DNA from: Aliiroseovarius halocynthiae | GTDB taxonomy: Bacteria; Pseudomonadota; Alphaproteobacteria; Rhodobacterales; Rhodobacteraceae | Direction: 5' to 3' | Assembly (NCBI RefSeq): GCF_007004645.1 | Contig: NZ_ML660020.1 | Location: 186,001 to 250,000 of the forward strand | Length of the DNA: 64,000 bases | In this document: positions 8,006-17,191 of the stretch, piece by piece | How positions within the stretch are numbered: the first letter of the stretch is position 1 | How the letters are laid out: each line of letters opens with the position of its first letter | Program-made: the position numbers and the translations under genes | The notes under the pieces: model-generated | The model's database searches: none | What the model saw: only the letters and a program-made list of their open reading frames with translations | What the model was told of the DNA's origin: nothing

Positions 8006-9121
8006 ATGGCCTTTCCGCGCGAAGACACCCAGACACCGATCGAAGAACACCGCTTTCCCTGCGACCAGTGCGGGGCAGATCTGCGGTTCGACCCTGAACA
8101 CAACCAGCTGACCTGCGACCATTGCGGTTTCAAAGCTCCGATCGAGGATCGCCAGCCCCCGCAGACGGTCATCCGCGAGCTGGATTTGAAACGCGCACTG
8201 TCGGCTGATCTGCCTGATCACGAACTGGAAGAAACCCGCGTGGTGGCCTGCCCCAACTGCGCGGCTCAGTTTGAATTCGACGCGGCCACCCATGCCGCCG
8301 AATGCCCGTTCTGTGCCACGCCCGTGGTGGCGGACACGGGCACGCACCGGCATATCAAACCCAAAGGACTTGCCCCGTTCGAGATCGAAGAACGCGAGGC
8401 CCGCAAGGCCATGACCAATTGGTTGGGACGGCTTTGGTTTGCACCAAATGGGCTTCAGGACTATGCCCGCAAAGGGCGCAAGATGACGGGCATCTATGTG
8501 CCCTACTGGACCTTCGATGCGGACACGAAGACGCGATATGCAGGCCAACGTGGCACCGTACACGAGCGCACCCGCACCGTCACCGTGAACGGAAAACGCG
8601 AACAGCGCACCACGCGGCACGTTCGGTGGACATCCGTATCAGGCCGTGTTGCGCGCTTCTTTGATGATGTTTTGGTGTTGGCATCGAAAGGCCTGCCGAA
8701 GAAATATACAGACGCGCTGGAGCCATGGGATCTGTCGCGCCTTGAACCCTATCGCCCCGAGTTTCTGGCCGGTTTCCGCGCCGAGGGCTATACCGTCGAG
8801 CTGGATGAGGGCTTTACCGAGGCACGCGATTATATGAATCGTATCATCCAGCGGGATGTGAGATTTGATATTGGGGGGGATCGCCAGCGTATCACCTCGA
8901 TGGATACGGATATGTCCGGCCTGACCTTCAAACACATCCTGCTGCCGGTTTGGCTGGCGGCCTATAAATACCGCGGCAAGACCTATCGCTTCGTGGTGAA
9001 CGGGCAAAACGGCCGGGTGCAGGGGGAACGCCCCTATTCGGTCTGGAAAATTACCTTTGCCGTAATTTTGGGACTGATCGTGGCCGGCGTCATCGGCTAT
9101 CTGTCCGCCCAAAACCAATAG
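8006..9121 (+). CDS. Double zinc-ribbon, C-terminally anchored membrane protein (YdjG-like)
   Basis: The 371-residue protein begins with two CxxC...CxxC zinc ribbons: Cys19/22/37/40 and Cys82/85/100/103. A central domain of about 220 residues contains YVPYWTFDADTKTRY and KHILLPVWLAAYKY. One transmembrane helix lies at about 350-366 near the very C-terminus. Database entries for this type are often mislabelled as primosomal protein N'/helicase, but no helicase motif is present. Its partner in Bacillus is YdjG, which works with the SPFH protein YdjI at the membrane. It ends the XpaC-TelA-DUF2927-SPFH operon; the nitroreductase gene follows only nine bases later and may be read through. Confidence 0.78.
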   Translation: MAFPREDTQTPIEEHRFPCDQCGADLRFDPEHNQLTCDHCGFKAPIEDRQPPQTVIRELDLKRALSADLPDHELEETRVVACPNCAAQFEFDAATHAAECPFCATPVVADTGTHRHIKPKGLAPFEIEEREARKAMTNWLGRLWFAPNGLQDYARKGRKMTGIYVPYWTFDADTKTRYAGQRGTVHERTRTVTVNGKREQRTTRHVRWTSVSGRVARFFDDVLVLASKGLPKKYTDALEPWDLSRLEPYRPEFLAGFRAEGYTVELDEGFTEARDYMNRIIQRDVRFDIGGDRQRITSMDTDMSGLTFKHILLPVWLAAYKYRGKTYRFVVNGQNGRVQGERPYSVWKITFAVILGLIVAGVIGYLSAQNQ

Positions 9122-9130
9122 AGAGCATTC

Positions 9131-9811
9131 ATGGATCCCGATCAATTTGACGCACTGATGCGCGCGCGCCATTCATGCCGCGCGTTTCACCCGGATCCAA
9201 TTCCGTCGCCGGTGATTGAACAGATCCTGTGGTCAGCGCAAAAGGTACCAAGCTGGTGCAATGCGCAACCGTGGCAGGTCGACGTGACCACCGCGCCCGA
9301 GACTGACCGCCTGCGCGAAGCCTTCTATGCCCATGCGATGGACACCGCGCAGACACCAGATGTCGACTGGCCCAGCGCCTATACCGGACTGCATCAACGC
9401 CGCAGCAAGGCTTGTGGCTTACAACTTTATAGAAGCGTCGGTGTGACACCCGGGGATCGTGCGGCATCAGGTCAGCAGATGCTTGAGAACTTCCGCTTTT
9501 TCGGTGCGCCCCATATCGCCCTGATCACCGCGCCTGTCGAACTTGGCCCCTATGCCTATCTGGATTGCGGAGGTTTCGTGACCGGGTTCTGTCTGGCCGC
9601 AACCGCACAGGGCGTCGCGACGATTCCGCAAGCCGCCGTGGCCGCTTTCGCGCCCTTTCTGCGCGACTGGTTTGACCTGCCCGAAGATCGCGTGATCCTG
9701 TGCGGTATTGCGTTTGGGCGCAGTGACGACGACCACCCTGCCAACAGCTTCCGCACCAAACGGGCGGAGTTGGGTGAATGGGTCCATTGGCATGGAAAGG
9801 ACACCGAATGA
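9131..9811 (+). CDS. Nitroreductase family protein
   Basis: The 226-residue product is an FMN-dependent NAD(P)H oxidoreductase of the nitroreductase fold. The N-terminal FMN phosphate-binding signature is [14 protein letters not shown] (about 11-24), followed by a NAQPWQ motif (45-50). A C-terminal stretch with [17 protein letters not shown] resembles the usual 'vigyP.e' end of the fold. It is soluble and cytoplasmic; the natural substrate cannot be told. The stop codon overlaps the start of dtd (ATGA), so the two are translationally coupled. Confidence 0.85.
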   Translation: MDPDQFDALMRARHSCRAFHPDPIPSPVIEQILWSAQKVPSWCNAQPWQVDVTTAPETDRLREAFYAHAMDTAQTPDVDWPSAYTGLHQRRSKACGLQLYRSVGVTPGDRAASGQQMLENFRFFGAPHIALITAPVELGPYAYLDCGGFVTGFCLAATAQGVATIPQAAVAAFAPFLRDWFDLPEDRVILCGIAFGRSDDDHPANSFRTKRAELGEWVHWHGKDTE

Positions 9812-10245
9812 GAGCTTTGATACAGCGCGCAAGCGAGGCTTCCGTCCGCGTTGACGGCGAGATCGTTGGAGAGATCGGCCCCGGCCTTCTGGTTCTGGTC
9901 TGCGCGATGGAAGGCGACACCGAGGCGAATGCAGACACGCTGGCGGCCAAGATTTCCAAGCTGCGGATTTTCAAGGATGACGCAGACAAGATGAACCGGT
10001 CTTTGCTGGACACGGGCGGCGCGGCTTTGGTGGTCAGCCAGTTCACGTTGGCGGCAGATACGTCACGCGGGAACCGTCCGGGGTTTTCAACCGCAGCCCG
10101 CCCGGATGAAGGCGAACGGCTGTATGCGTATTTCTCCGATCAACTGCGCGGGCATGGAATCGAGGTCGCACAAGGTCGTTTTGGTGCCGACATGAAGGTC
10201 TCTTTGGTGAACGACGGACCTGTCACGATTTGGATGGAATTTTAG
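9808..10245 (+). CDS. dtd: D-aminoacyl-tRNA deacylase
   Basis: The 145-residue enzyme removes D-amino acids (and glycine from tRNA-Ala) wrongly attached to tRNA. It starts with the typical MRALIQRAS. It carries the active-site motif [15 protein letters not shown] in the middle and an NDGPVT motif near the C-terminus, where the family usually has N(S/D)GPVT with the cross-subunit cis Gly-Pro. The length equals the family norm. The start at 9808 gives a four-base ATGA overlap with the nitroreductase gene and is preferred over an ATG ten codons earlier. Confidence 0.95.
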   Translation: MRALIQRASEASVRVDGEIVGEIGPGLLVLVCAMEGDTEANADTLAAKISKLRIFKDDADKMNRSLLDTGGAALVVSQFTLAADTSRGNRPGFSTAARPDEGERLYAYFSDQLRGHGIEVAQGRFGADMKVSLVNDGPVTIWMEF

Positions 10246-10252
10246 GCTGATG

Positions 10253-10343
10253 GTGGCTCACGTTGTGAGCCTTCGGGGGGCGTTGCCCCCACGCGAGGCC
10301 CATCTGGCCCTCGCGCTCCCCCAGGATACTTTCGACAAGAAAA
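10253..10343. repeat. Dispersed intergenic repeat, copy 1 (two hairpins plus conserved tail)
   Basis: Between the convergent dtd and ghrA genes lies GGTGGCTCACGTTGTGAGCC (perfect 7-bp inverted repeat), then GGGGGCGTTGCCCCC (second hairpin), a variable GC-rich middle, and a tail CCCAGGATACTTTCGACAAG. The same order in inverted orientation recurs at 63388-63468, and the tail alone at 48874-48900. The hairpins could end transcription from both sides. Confidence 0.75.
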
Positions 10344-10350
10344 TGAAGAC

Positions 10351-11283
10351 CTAGTATCCCGCCTTCTTATCGACCAGATGCAAATAGGGTTCCTTGGCTT
10401 CGCCGCGGCGGATATTTTCAGCAATGACTTTGGCGGCTGTATCAGGCCGAGTATCTGACGCGATATGCGGCGTGACGGTCACTTTCGGGTGAGCCCAATA
10501 GGGATCGTCATCCGGCAAAGGTTCAACCCGGAACACATCCAGTGTCGCATGACCGATATGGCCGCAATCCAGCGCATCCAGCAAGGCAGCGTCGTCGATC
10601 AAGGGGCCACGGCCCGGATTGATGATCACCGCGCCTTTCGGCAGCATGGAAATTCGTTCGGCATTCAGAACATTCTCGGTCGCTTTGGTGGCGGGCAGCA
10701 GAAGGACCAGGATGTCCGAGCTGCGCAGCACCTGCTCTAACCCGTCATCGCCGTGCAGGCAGGTCACGCCGTCGATGGACTTGGCACCTCGGCTCCAGCC
10801 TGAGACTTGGAAGTTCAGATGGGTCAGTGCTTTGGCGGCAACCCGCCCCAGCTCTCCCAACCCCAGAATGCCAACGCGACGATCCCGCGCCAGCGGCGGC
10901 GCCAGACGCCCCCAAGCGGGGATGGAGTTGTGAATATCCTGATCCATCTCCAGATGGTGACGCAGGACATGGCCGACCACCCATTCAGTCATGCCCTCGC
11001 TTAGCCCCTGATCCACCATGCGCGCATAGGGTTGGGTCAGCGTCGGATTATAGACGATCCGCTCGACCCCAGCCCAAAGGCCCAACACGGCCTTGGCGCG
11101 GGTGAAAGGCGTGAAATCCTGAAGCGCGCTATTGGGATCATAGACGATATAGTCCACCTGATCAGCGGGCAGATCACAGGTCAGGGTGGCTTCGATCTGG
11201 ATGGCGTTCAGCGCATTGGTGATTTCACGCTGATAGATCTCCCACCGTTTTGGGTTCCCTGCGTACAGGATATTGATGCTCAT
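10351..11283 (-). CDS. ghrA: Glyoxylate/hydroxypyruvate reductase A-type D-2-hydroxyacid dehydrogenase
   Basis: This 310-residue NAD(P)H-dependent oxidoreductase reduces glyoxylate or hydroxypyruvate, judged by family. The Rossmann motif is GILGLGELG (about 137-145). The catalytic triad follows in NPGRGPLIDD (Arg), DVFRVEPLP (Glu) and VTPHIASDT (His). The ATG at 11283 overlaps the rodA stop codon by one base (TGATG), so its translation is probably coupled to the elongation operon, an unusual place for a metabolic dehydrogenase. A GTG one codon earlier is possible. Soluble, cytoplasmic. Confidence 0.85.
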   Translation of the reverse strand: MSINILYAGNPKRWEIYQREITNALNAIQIEATLTCDLPADQVDYIVYDPNSALQDFTPFTRAKAVLGLWAGVERIVYNPTLTQPYARMVDQGLSEGMTEWVVGHVLRHHLEMDQDIHNSIPAWGRLAPPLARDRRVGILGLGELGRVAAKALTHLNFQVSGWSRGAKSIDGVTCLHGDDGLEQVLRSSDILVLLLPATKATENVLNAERISMLPKGAVIINPGRGPLIDDAALLDALDCGHIGHATLDVFRVEPLPDDDPYWAHPKVTVTPHIASDTRPDTAAKVIAENIRRGEAKEPYLHLVDKKAGY

Positions 11284-12428
11284 CACTTTTGTCTCGCTCT
11301 GTGCACATGCGCGCTTTGAACCAAGCCGAAACCGACCAGTAGAACCAGCATGGCAGATCCGCCATAGCTGACCATCGGCAAGGGCACCCCAACCACCGGG
11401 GCAAGGCCCATCACCATGGACATGTTCACCGCAAAGAACAAGAAAAAGGTGACCGCGACCCCAAGGATCAGAAGCGAGCTAAACCGGTCTTTGTTCTGGA
11501 AGGCCGAAATGGCGCAGAAGGCCAGGATCAACACATAAAGCGTCAGAAGCGACACACCGCCAAGAAAGCCAAACTCTTCCGCCAAAGTGGTGAAGATGAA
11601 GTCGGTATGCTTCTCTGGTAAGAAGTTCAGCCGAGACTGCGTGCCTTGCATGAAGCCCCGTCCGGTCCATCCGCCAGATCCCAAGGCGATCTTGGATTGG
11701 GTAATGTGATAGCCCGCCCCAAGCGGGTCTGATGACGGGTCAAGAAATGTGTCGATCCGGCGAAACTGATAGTCTTTCAAAAGCTGCCAATCCGTGCCAC
11801 GGGACATGAACACAGACGTCACCAGCCCAACACCCGAAGCGATGACCGCCGCGAAGTACCACAGGCTGACGCCTGCCAGAAACATGATGACGCCTCCGCC
11901 TGTGACCAGCAAAATCGAGGTCCCCAGATCCGGCTGACGCAGCACCAGAAAAGTGGGCAGCATGATCAGAATGACGGGCAGCAGTACCCAAAGTGGTCGC
12001 GAGACCTTCTTGACATCCAGCCAGTCGTAATAAGCAGCCAGCATCATCACCAAAGTGATCTTCATCAGCTCAGACGGCTGCAATCGCATGAAGCCAAGGT
12101 CGATCCAGCGCTGAGCGCCCATGCCGACCGATCCTATGACCTCGACCAAAACCAGCAGAACAAGCGAGATCAGGTATCCCAGCCCGGCCATGTTGCGCCA
12201 GAACCAAATGGGCACCATCGCGATAACAAACATCAGAAACATACCAAGGGCAAAGCGCTTCATCTGCGCCATTGCCCATGGATCCATCTTGCCCCCGGCA
12301 ACCGAGAACAGCATCAGGAAGCCGACGCTTGCAACAGCCGTCAACAGCAGCACCAAAGACCAATTCAGATACAGGACTTTCCGCAGACCGGACGGGACGT
12401 ATTTGACGTTGTATTCAAGATAGCTCAT
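11283..12428 (-). CDS. rodA: Rod-shape glycosyltransferase RodA (SEDS family)
   Basis: The 381-residue protein has about ten hydrophobic segments. SEDS signatures are AQRWIDLGFMRLQPSELMKI near the middle of the first half, GAGYHITQSKIALGSGG, LPEKHTDFIFTTLAEEFGF, and VVGVPLPMVSYGGSAML near the end. RodA polymerises lipid II glycan strands in the elongasome together with PBP2, whose gene precedes it with a four-base ATGA overlap. The start MSYLEYN is the only plausible one. Its end overlaps ghrA. Confidence 0.95.
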   Translation of the reverse strand: MSYLEYNVKYVPSGLRKVLYLNWSLVLLLTAVASVGFLMLFSVAGGKMDPWAMAQMKRFALGMFLMFVIAMVPIWFWRNMAGLGYLISLVLLVLVEVIGSVGMGAQRWIDLGFMRLQPSELMKITLVMMLAAYYDWLDVKKVSRPLWVLLPVILIMLPTFLVLRQPDLGTSILLVTGGGVIMFLAGVSLWYFAAVIASGVGLVTSVFMSRGTDWQLLKDYQFRRIDTFLDPSSDPLGAGYHITQSKIALGSGGWTGRGFMQGTQSRLNFLPEKHTDFIFTTLAEEFGFLGGVSLLTLYVLILAFCAISAFQNKDRFSSLLILGVAVTFFLFFAVNMSMVMGLAPVVGVPLPMVSYGGSAMLVLLVGFGLVQSAHVHRARQK

Positions 12429-14380
12429 GCGCGCCCCTCGGCGGCTTTTTCCCGCTCAGCATGGGGCATTTCCAACATTTCTTCGATATCGCGCTGGCGC
12501 GACCGGATCGTTCCACGCTGGTTTGAGGGATACGCTTCAAGCGGAGGCTGGCCCTGATAGGCCGCCTGCAACATCACGTCACGCGCGATGGGGGCAGCGG
12601 CCTTTGACCCGCCGCCGCCATGTTCCACAACGACCGTCACAGCATAGCGCGGGTTGTCGTGGGGCGCATAACCGACAAACAGCGCGTGATCGCGCCGTTC
12701 CCACGGTAAATCTTCGTTGCGGAACACACCCCGCGCGCGCTCGGCGGTGGTGATGTTACGCACCTGACTGGTGCCGGTTTTACCTGCCATACGCATATCA
12801 TCGCCGACGATCTTGGACCGTCCCGCCGTGCCGCGCCGGGCATTCACAACTTCGTACATGCCTTGGCGGATCGCTTCTAAATGACTGGTGCTAATATCCA
12901 GCGGACCATCATTGCGTACCGGAGTTTCAACCCCGTTGACCGACCGCACAAGTCGCGGATGGATCGCCTGCCCGGTCGCAAGGCGGGCCGTCATTACCGT
13001 CAGTTGCAGTGGTGATGCCAAGACAAACCCCTGCCCGATGCCGGCATTCAGACTGTCCCCCACGACCCAATCGGCCCCGCGTGCTTCGCGTTTCCAGGCT
13101 TTGGTCGGGATCAGCCCCTGCGCCACAGCGGACAGAGGAAGGTCATGACGCTCGCCCAATCCCAGCTTGCGTGCCATGGCCGAGATTTTCTCGATTCCAA
13201 CTCGTTGGGCGATTTCATAGTAATAGATATCACAGCTTTCACGCAGGCTTTTTGCCAGATCGACGGGCCCGTGCCCTGCACGTTTCCAGCAATGGAAGCG
13301 ACGCGAGTGAACTTCGACATGGCCATTGCAACGGATGGTTTCATTCAGGTCAATCACGCCATCCTCAAGCGCGGCAAGTGCCGTCACCATCTTGAAGGTC
13401 GAACCGGGCGGATAGGTGCCCTGCGCCGGTTTCGCGGCAAGCGGGCGGTAAATGTCGTTGATCAGCGTGTTGTAGTCCTTGCTGGAAATCCCACGCACAA
13501 ATTTGTTGGGGTCGAAGGTCGGTGCGGACCCGATCGCCAACACGTCCCCCGTTACCGTATCCATCACAACAGCGGCCGCACTTTCCCCGGCAAGACGCGC
13601 CTGAACATAGGCCTGCAGGTCTGCATCCACGGTCAGCTGGATGTTGTCGCCTGCGCGACCTTCCTCTCGGCCAAGCTCGCGCATCTCGCGACCGACCGCG
13701 TTCACTTCAACCTCGCGCGTGCCGGCAGATCCGCGCAGATCCAGCTCCATCTTTGCTTCAACGCCGCTTTTCCCAATCTGGAAGCGCGGGATTTGCAAAA
13801 GAGGATCCGGGTCAACCAGTTTAGAAAGATCATAGTCCGAAACCGGTCCGACATAGCCGATCACATGGGCAAAATCATTGGCCCGAGGGTAAAGCCGGGA
13901 CAAGCCGACTTCGGCAGTGACACCGGGCAGCGCAGGGGCGTTCACCGCGACCTCAGCGACGTCTTCCCACGCGATGCGGTCGGCGACTGTGACGGGAACA
14001 AATGGGCTGCGGCGGCGCATCTCGTCCAAAGCGCGCCTCACGTCTGCGTCGTCAATCCAGACGATCTTGCGCAGGCGGGTCAGCACGGCTTCGGGGTCGC
14101 CAGCATCTTCGCGCACCATCACGATGCGATAGTTCTGCTCGTTTCCTGCAATCAGCACCCCGTTTCGGTCATGGATCAAGCCACGCGCCGGCGGGATGAG
14201 CGAAAACTTCACGCGGTTTTCTTCCGCCAGATCACGATATTCGTCGGCCTGCTCGACCTGCATATAGCGCATCCGCCCGACAAGCATCGCCGCGAATGAG
14301 ACTTGCAGCCCGCCCAAAAGCAAGCCACGCCGTGTGATTTTTCGGGCGCTGGCTTCAGTATCTGCGGGGGAACGCTTCAC
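12425..14380 (-). CDS. mrdA: Penicillin-binding protein 2 (elongasome transpeptidase)
   Basis: The 651-residue class B PBP crosslinks new peptidoglycan during elongation. A basic N-terminus precedes one membrane anchor (about 20-40), then comes the dimerisation domain and the transpeptidase domain from about 250. Active-site motifs are STFKM (nucleophile Ser in PPGSTFKM), the SxN-like SCD in ESCDIYYYE, and KTGTSQ (K of KTG). The last 40 residues are charged and non-conserved. It lies between mreD (ATGA overlap) and rodA (ATGA overlap) in the elongation operon. Confidence 0.95.
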   Translation of the reverse strand: MKRSPADTEASARKITRRGLLLGGLQVSFAAMLVGRMRYMQVEQADEYRDLAEENRVKFSLIPPARGLIHDRNGVLIAGNEQNYRIVMVREDAGDPEAVLTRLRKIVWIDDADVRRALDEMRRRSPFVPVTVADRIAWEDVAEVAVNAPALPGVTAEVGLSRLYPRANDFAHVIGYVGPVSDYDLSKLVDPDPLLQIPRFQIGKSGVEAKMELDLRGSAGTREVEVNAVGREMRELGREEGRAGDNIQLTVDADLQAYVQARLAGESAAAVVMDTVTGDVLAIGSAPTFDPNKFVRGISSKDYNTLINDIYRPLAAKPAQGTYPPGSTFKMVTALAALEDGVIDLNETIRCNGHVEVHSRRFHCWKRAGHGPVDLAKSLRESCDIYYYEIAQRVGIEKISAMARKLGLGERHDLPLSAVAQGLIPTKAWKREARGADWVVGDSLNAGIGQGFVLASPLQLTVMTARLATGQAIHPRLVRSVNGVETPVRNDGPLDISTSHLEAIRQGMYEVVNARRGTAGRSKIVGDDMRMAGKTGTSQVRNITTAERARGVFRNEDLPWERRDHALFVGYAPHDNPRYAVTVVVEHGGGGSKAAAPIARDVMLQAAYQGQPPLEAYPSNQRGTIRSRQRDIEEMLEMPHAEREKAAEGRA

Positions 14381-14916
14381 GCGGCCTGTCTCCTTACCGG
14401 GTCGTCACCGGGTTGCAGCTTTTGCACCCCAAGCACGAAAACTGACAGGAACACCACCAACGGATAGATCGCAATAGTGGTCAGGAACTGTAGCAATGCG
14501 CGACCAACTGGGATCTGTTCGACAAAAAAGACCATCAGCAAGATCCGCTCGCCCAGAAGCATCCCCAGAAGAACAGCAGCAACTACGCCGAGTTCGATCA
14601 GGAAGGGTTGCTCGCGCAGGCCAGGTTCGCGACGGCGCAGCACCTCAAGCCCAATAACCGCCATCAGCGCGCCGACGGCTGGGATGTCCTGATACATCAG
14701 ATCCGTCAGGAAAATCAGCATGGCAACCAAAAAAATCGGAACGTAATCCGGGCGGCGCAGCATCCAGGCCATCACGAAAGCCATGAAAATGTCCGGGCCG
14801 GGAAAACGCCCCGCGCTGAGGTCCAGCGGCAAAAGTCGCACGAACAAAAGGCCGGCTGAGATCGCGACCAACAGCCCCCAAAAAGCCCAGCGCAAAAGCG
14901 TGACGCGGTCGGTCAT
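14377..14916 (-). CDS. mreD: Rod shape-determining protein MreD
   Basis: This 179-residue integral membrane protein has five hydrophobic stretches and the family feature of an acidic/Gly-Pro loop (SAGRFPGPDIFMAFVMAW) followed by a Tyr-Val-Pro segment. MreD works with MreC and MreB as part of the elongasome. It overlaps mreC upstream and mrdA downstream by four bases each, as usual for this operon. The sequence is poorly conserved in general, so the call leans on context as well as topology. Confidence 0.9.
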   Translation of the reverse strand: MTDRVTLLRWAFWGLLVAISAGLLFVRLLPLDLSAGRFPGPDIFMAFVMAWMLRRPDYVPIFLVAMLIFLTDLMYQDIPAVGALMAVIGLEVLRRREPGLREQPFLIELGVVAAVLLGMLLGERILLMVFFVEQIPVGRALLQFLTTIAIYPLVVFLSVFVLGVQKLQPGDDPVRRQAA

Positions 14917-15854
14917 TCACTACCTCCCTCCTCAGAGGTCGCGGAGGCGTCTGAAGCAAGTTCGTCTTCGACAACAGGGGTTGGCGGCGCAGCGGGCGTG
15001 GACACGATCAAACTGCCCTCGCCTTCAACCATCTCGCCGGGGTGGCTGCGCAACACGCGCAGGAACTCCATCCGTTCGTAATCCGCAGACAGCCGCACGC
15101 GCAGGCGACGGTCGCTGCCCAACGCCACATGGCCCACCAATAGACCCGCCGGGAACACCCCGCCATCGCCCGAGGACACAACGCGGTCACCGGGGCGAAC
15201 TTTTTCAGGGCTTTCCAGAAATTCGATGGGAGGGGCGGCGGAATTGTCGCCCACCAACAACGCGTTCTGCCCAGACGGCTGCACCATAATCGGAATGCGG
15301 CTGTTGCTGTCGGTCAGAAGGATCACACGGCTGGTGCGTTTGCCAACACCGGCGATCCGCCCGGCCAATCCCAGCCCATCCGTCGCGGCCCAGCCATCAA
15401 CCACACCATCCCGGGTGCCGATATTGAGCAGGACGGATTGACGGAAAGGTGATCCGCTATCTGCCAGAACAACGCCCGTGACAAAGCTGAGCTGCGCATC
15501 CAGCCGCACATTATTCAGGTTCAGAAGCTGAGCGTTCTCTTGCTCCAGCTGAAGCGCGGCTTCCTTCCACGCTTTCATCTGCTGAAGTTCGCGGCGCAGC
15601 TCTTGGTTCTGTTCGTAGATCCGGGTGTAGGACTGAAAATCCTCGACCATGCCGACCAGTTTGGTCACAGGCACAAGCGCCCAGTCGAAGCTGGGGACAA
15701 CCGTGTCGATCAAATTGGCACGAAAGCGTTCAACCCGAGGGCTGTCGATCCGCCAGATCAGAAAGATCAGAAACAGGACCAGCATCAACAGGCCGACAAG
15801 CAGCCTGCGCAGCGGAGCGCCGTATTCCTCGGTCTGGTTTGGTTTGCGTGCCAA
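14913..15854 (-). CDS. mreC: Rod shape-determining protein MreC
   Basis: The 313-residue protein has a short cytoplasmic start, one membrane helix (about residues 17-33), a coiled coil (about 75-115, QNQELRRELQQMKAWKEAALQLEQENAQL split by short turns), and two beta-barrel domains. These contain VVLADSGSPFRQSVLLNIGTRDGV and RPGDRVVSSGDGGVFPAGLLVG, both MreC hallmarks. An acidic Ser/Glu/Ala-rich tail of about 35 residues follows. MreC lines the periplasmic side of the elongasome and activates PBP2. It lies 51 bp behind mreB. Confidence 0.95.
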   Translation of the reverse strand: MARKPNQTEEYGAPLRRLLVGLLMLVLFLIFLIWRIDSPRVERFRANLIDTVVPSFDWALVPVTKLVGMVEDFQSYTRIYEQNQELRRELQQMKAWKEAALQLEQENAQLLNLNNVRLDAQLSFVTGVVLADSGSPFRQSVLLNIGTRDGVVDGWAATDGLGLAGRIAGVGKRTSRVILLTDSNSRIPIMVQPSGQNALLVGDNSAAPPIEFLESPEKVRPGDRVVSSGDGGVFPAGLLVGHVALGSDRRLRVRLSADYERMEFLRVLRSHPGEMVEGEGSLIVSTPAAPPTPVVEDELASDASATSEEGGSE

Positions 15855-15905
15855 TCTGGCCTCCGGTTACCCGACGGGCGCGCCCCACCGGCGGGGCAGA
15901 CCCGA

Positions 15906-17063
<1,158 letters not shown>

Positions 17064-17140
17064 TTATCGCCAAGAACGAAGGAAATTCGTACAATTGGCG
17101 AACGGCTCCCCATAGATGAAGCACCGGGCTTTCACTTCTC

Positions 17141-17180
17141 GAACAAAATGCTCATGCGGGCAATTTTCATCGCCCGCATG
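17141..17180 (-). terminator. Rho-independent terminator of leuA
   Basis: Just behind the leuA stop, CATGCGGGC (17153-17161) pairs perfectly with GCCCGCATG (17172-17180) over a 10-base loop. On the minus strand the stem is followed by AGCATTTTGTTC, a T-rich tract. Confidence 0.75.
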
Positions 17181-17191
17181 GGGATTTCTGA

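Noticed and set aside
8006-9121. Primosomal protein N'/helicase annotation for the zinc-ribbon protein
   Set aside because: No Walker or helicase motifs are present; only zinc ribbons and one membrane helix.
13145-14299. Long plus-strand reading frame of 384 codons opposite mrdA
   Set aside because: It lies fully antisense to a clear PBP2 gene; the translation has no family features and is a GC-codon artefact.
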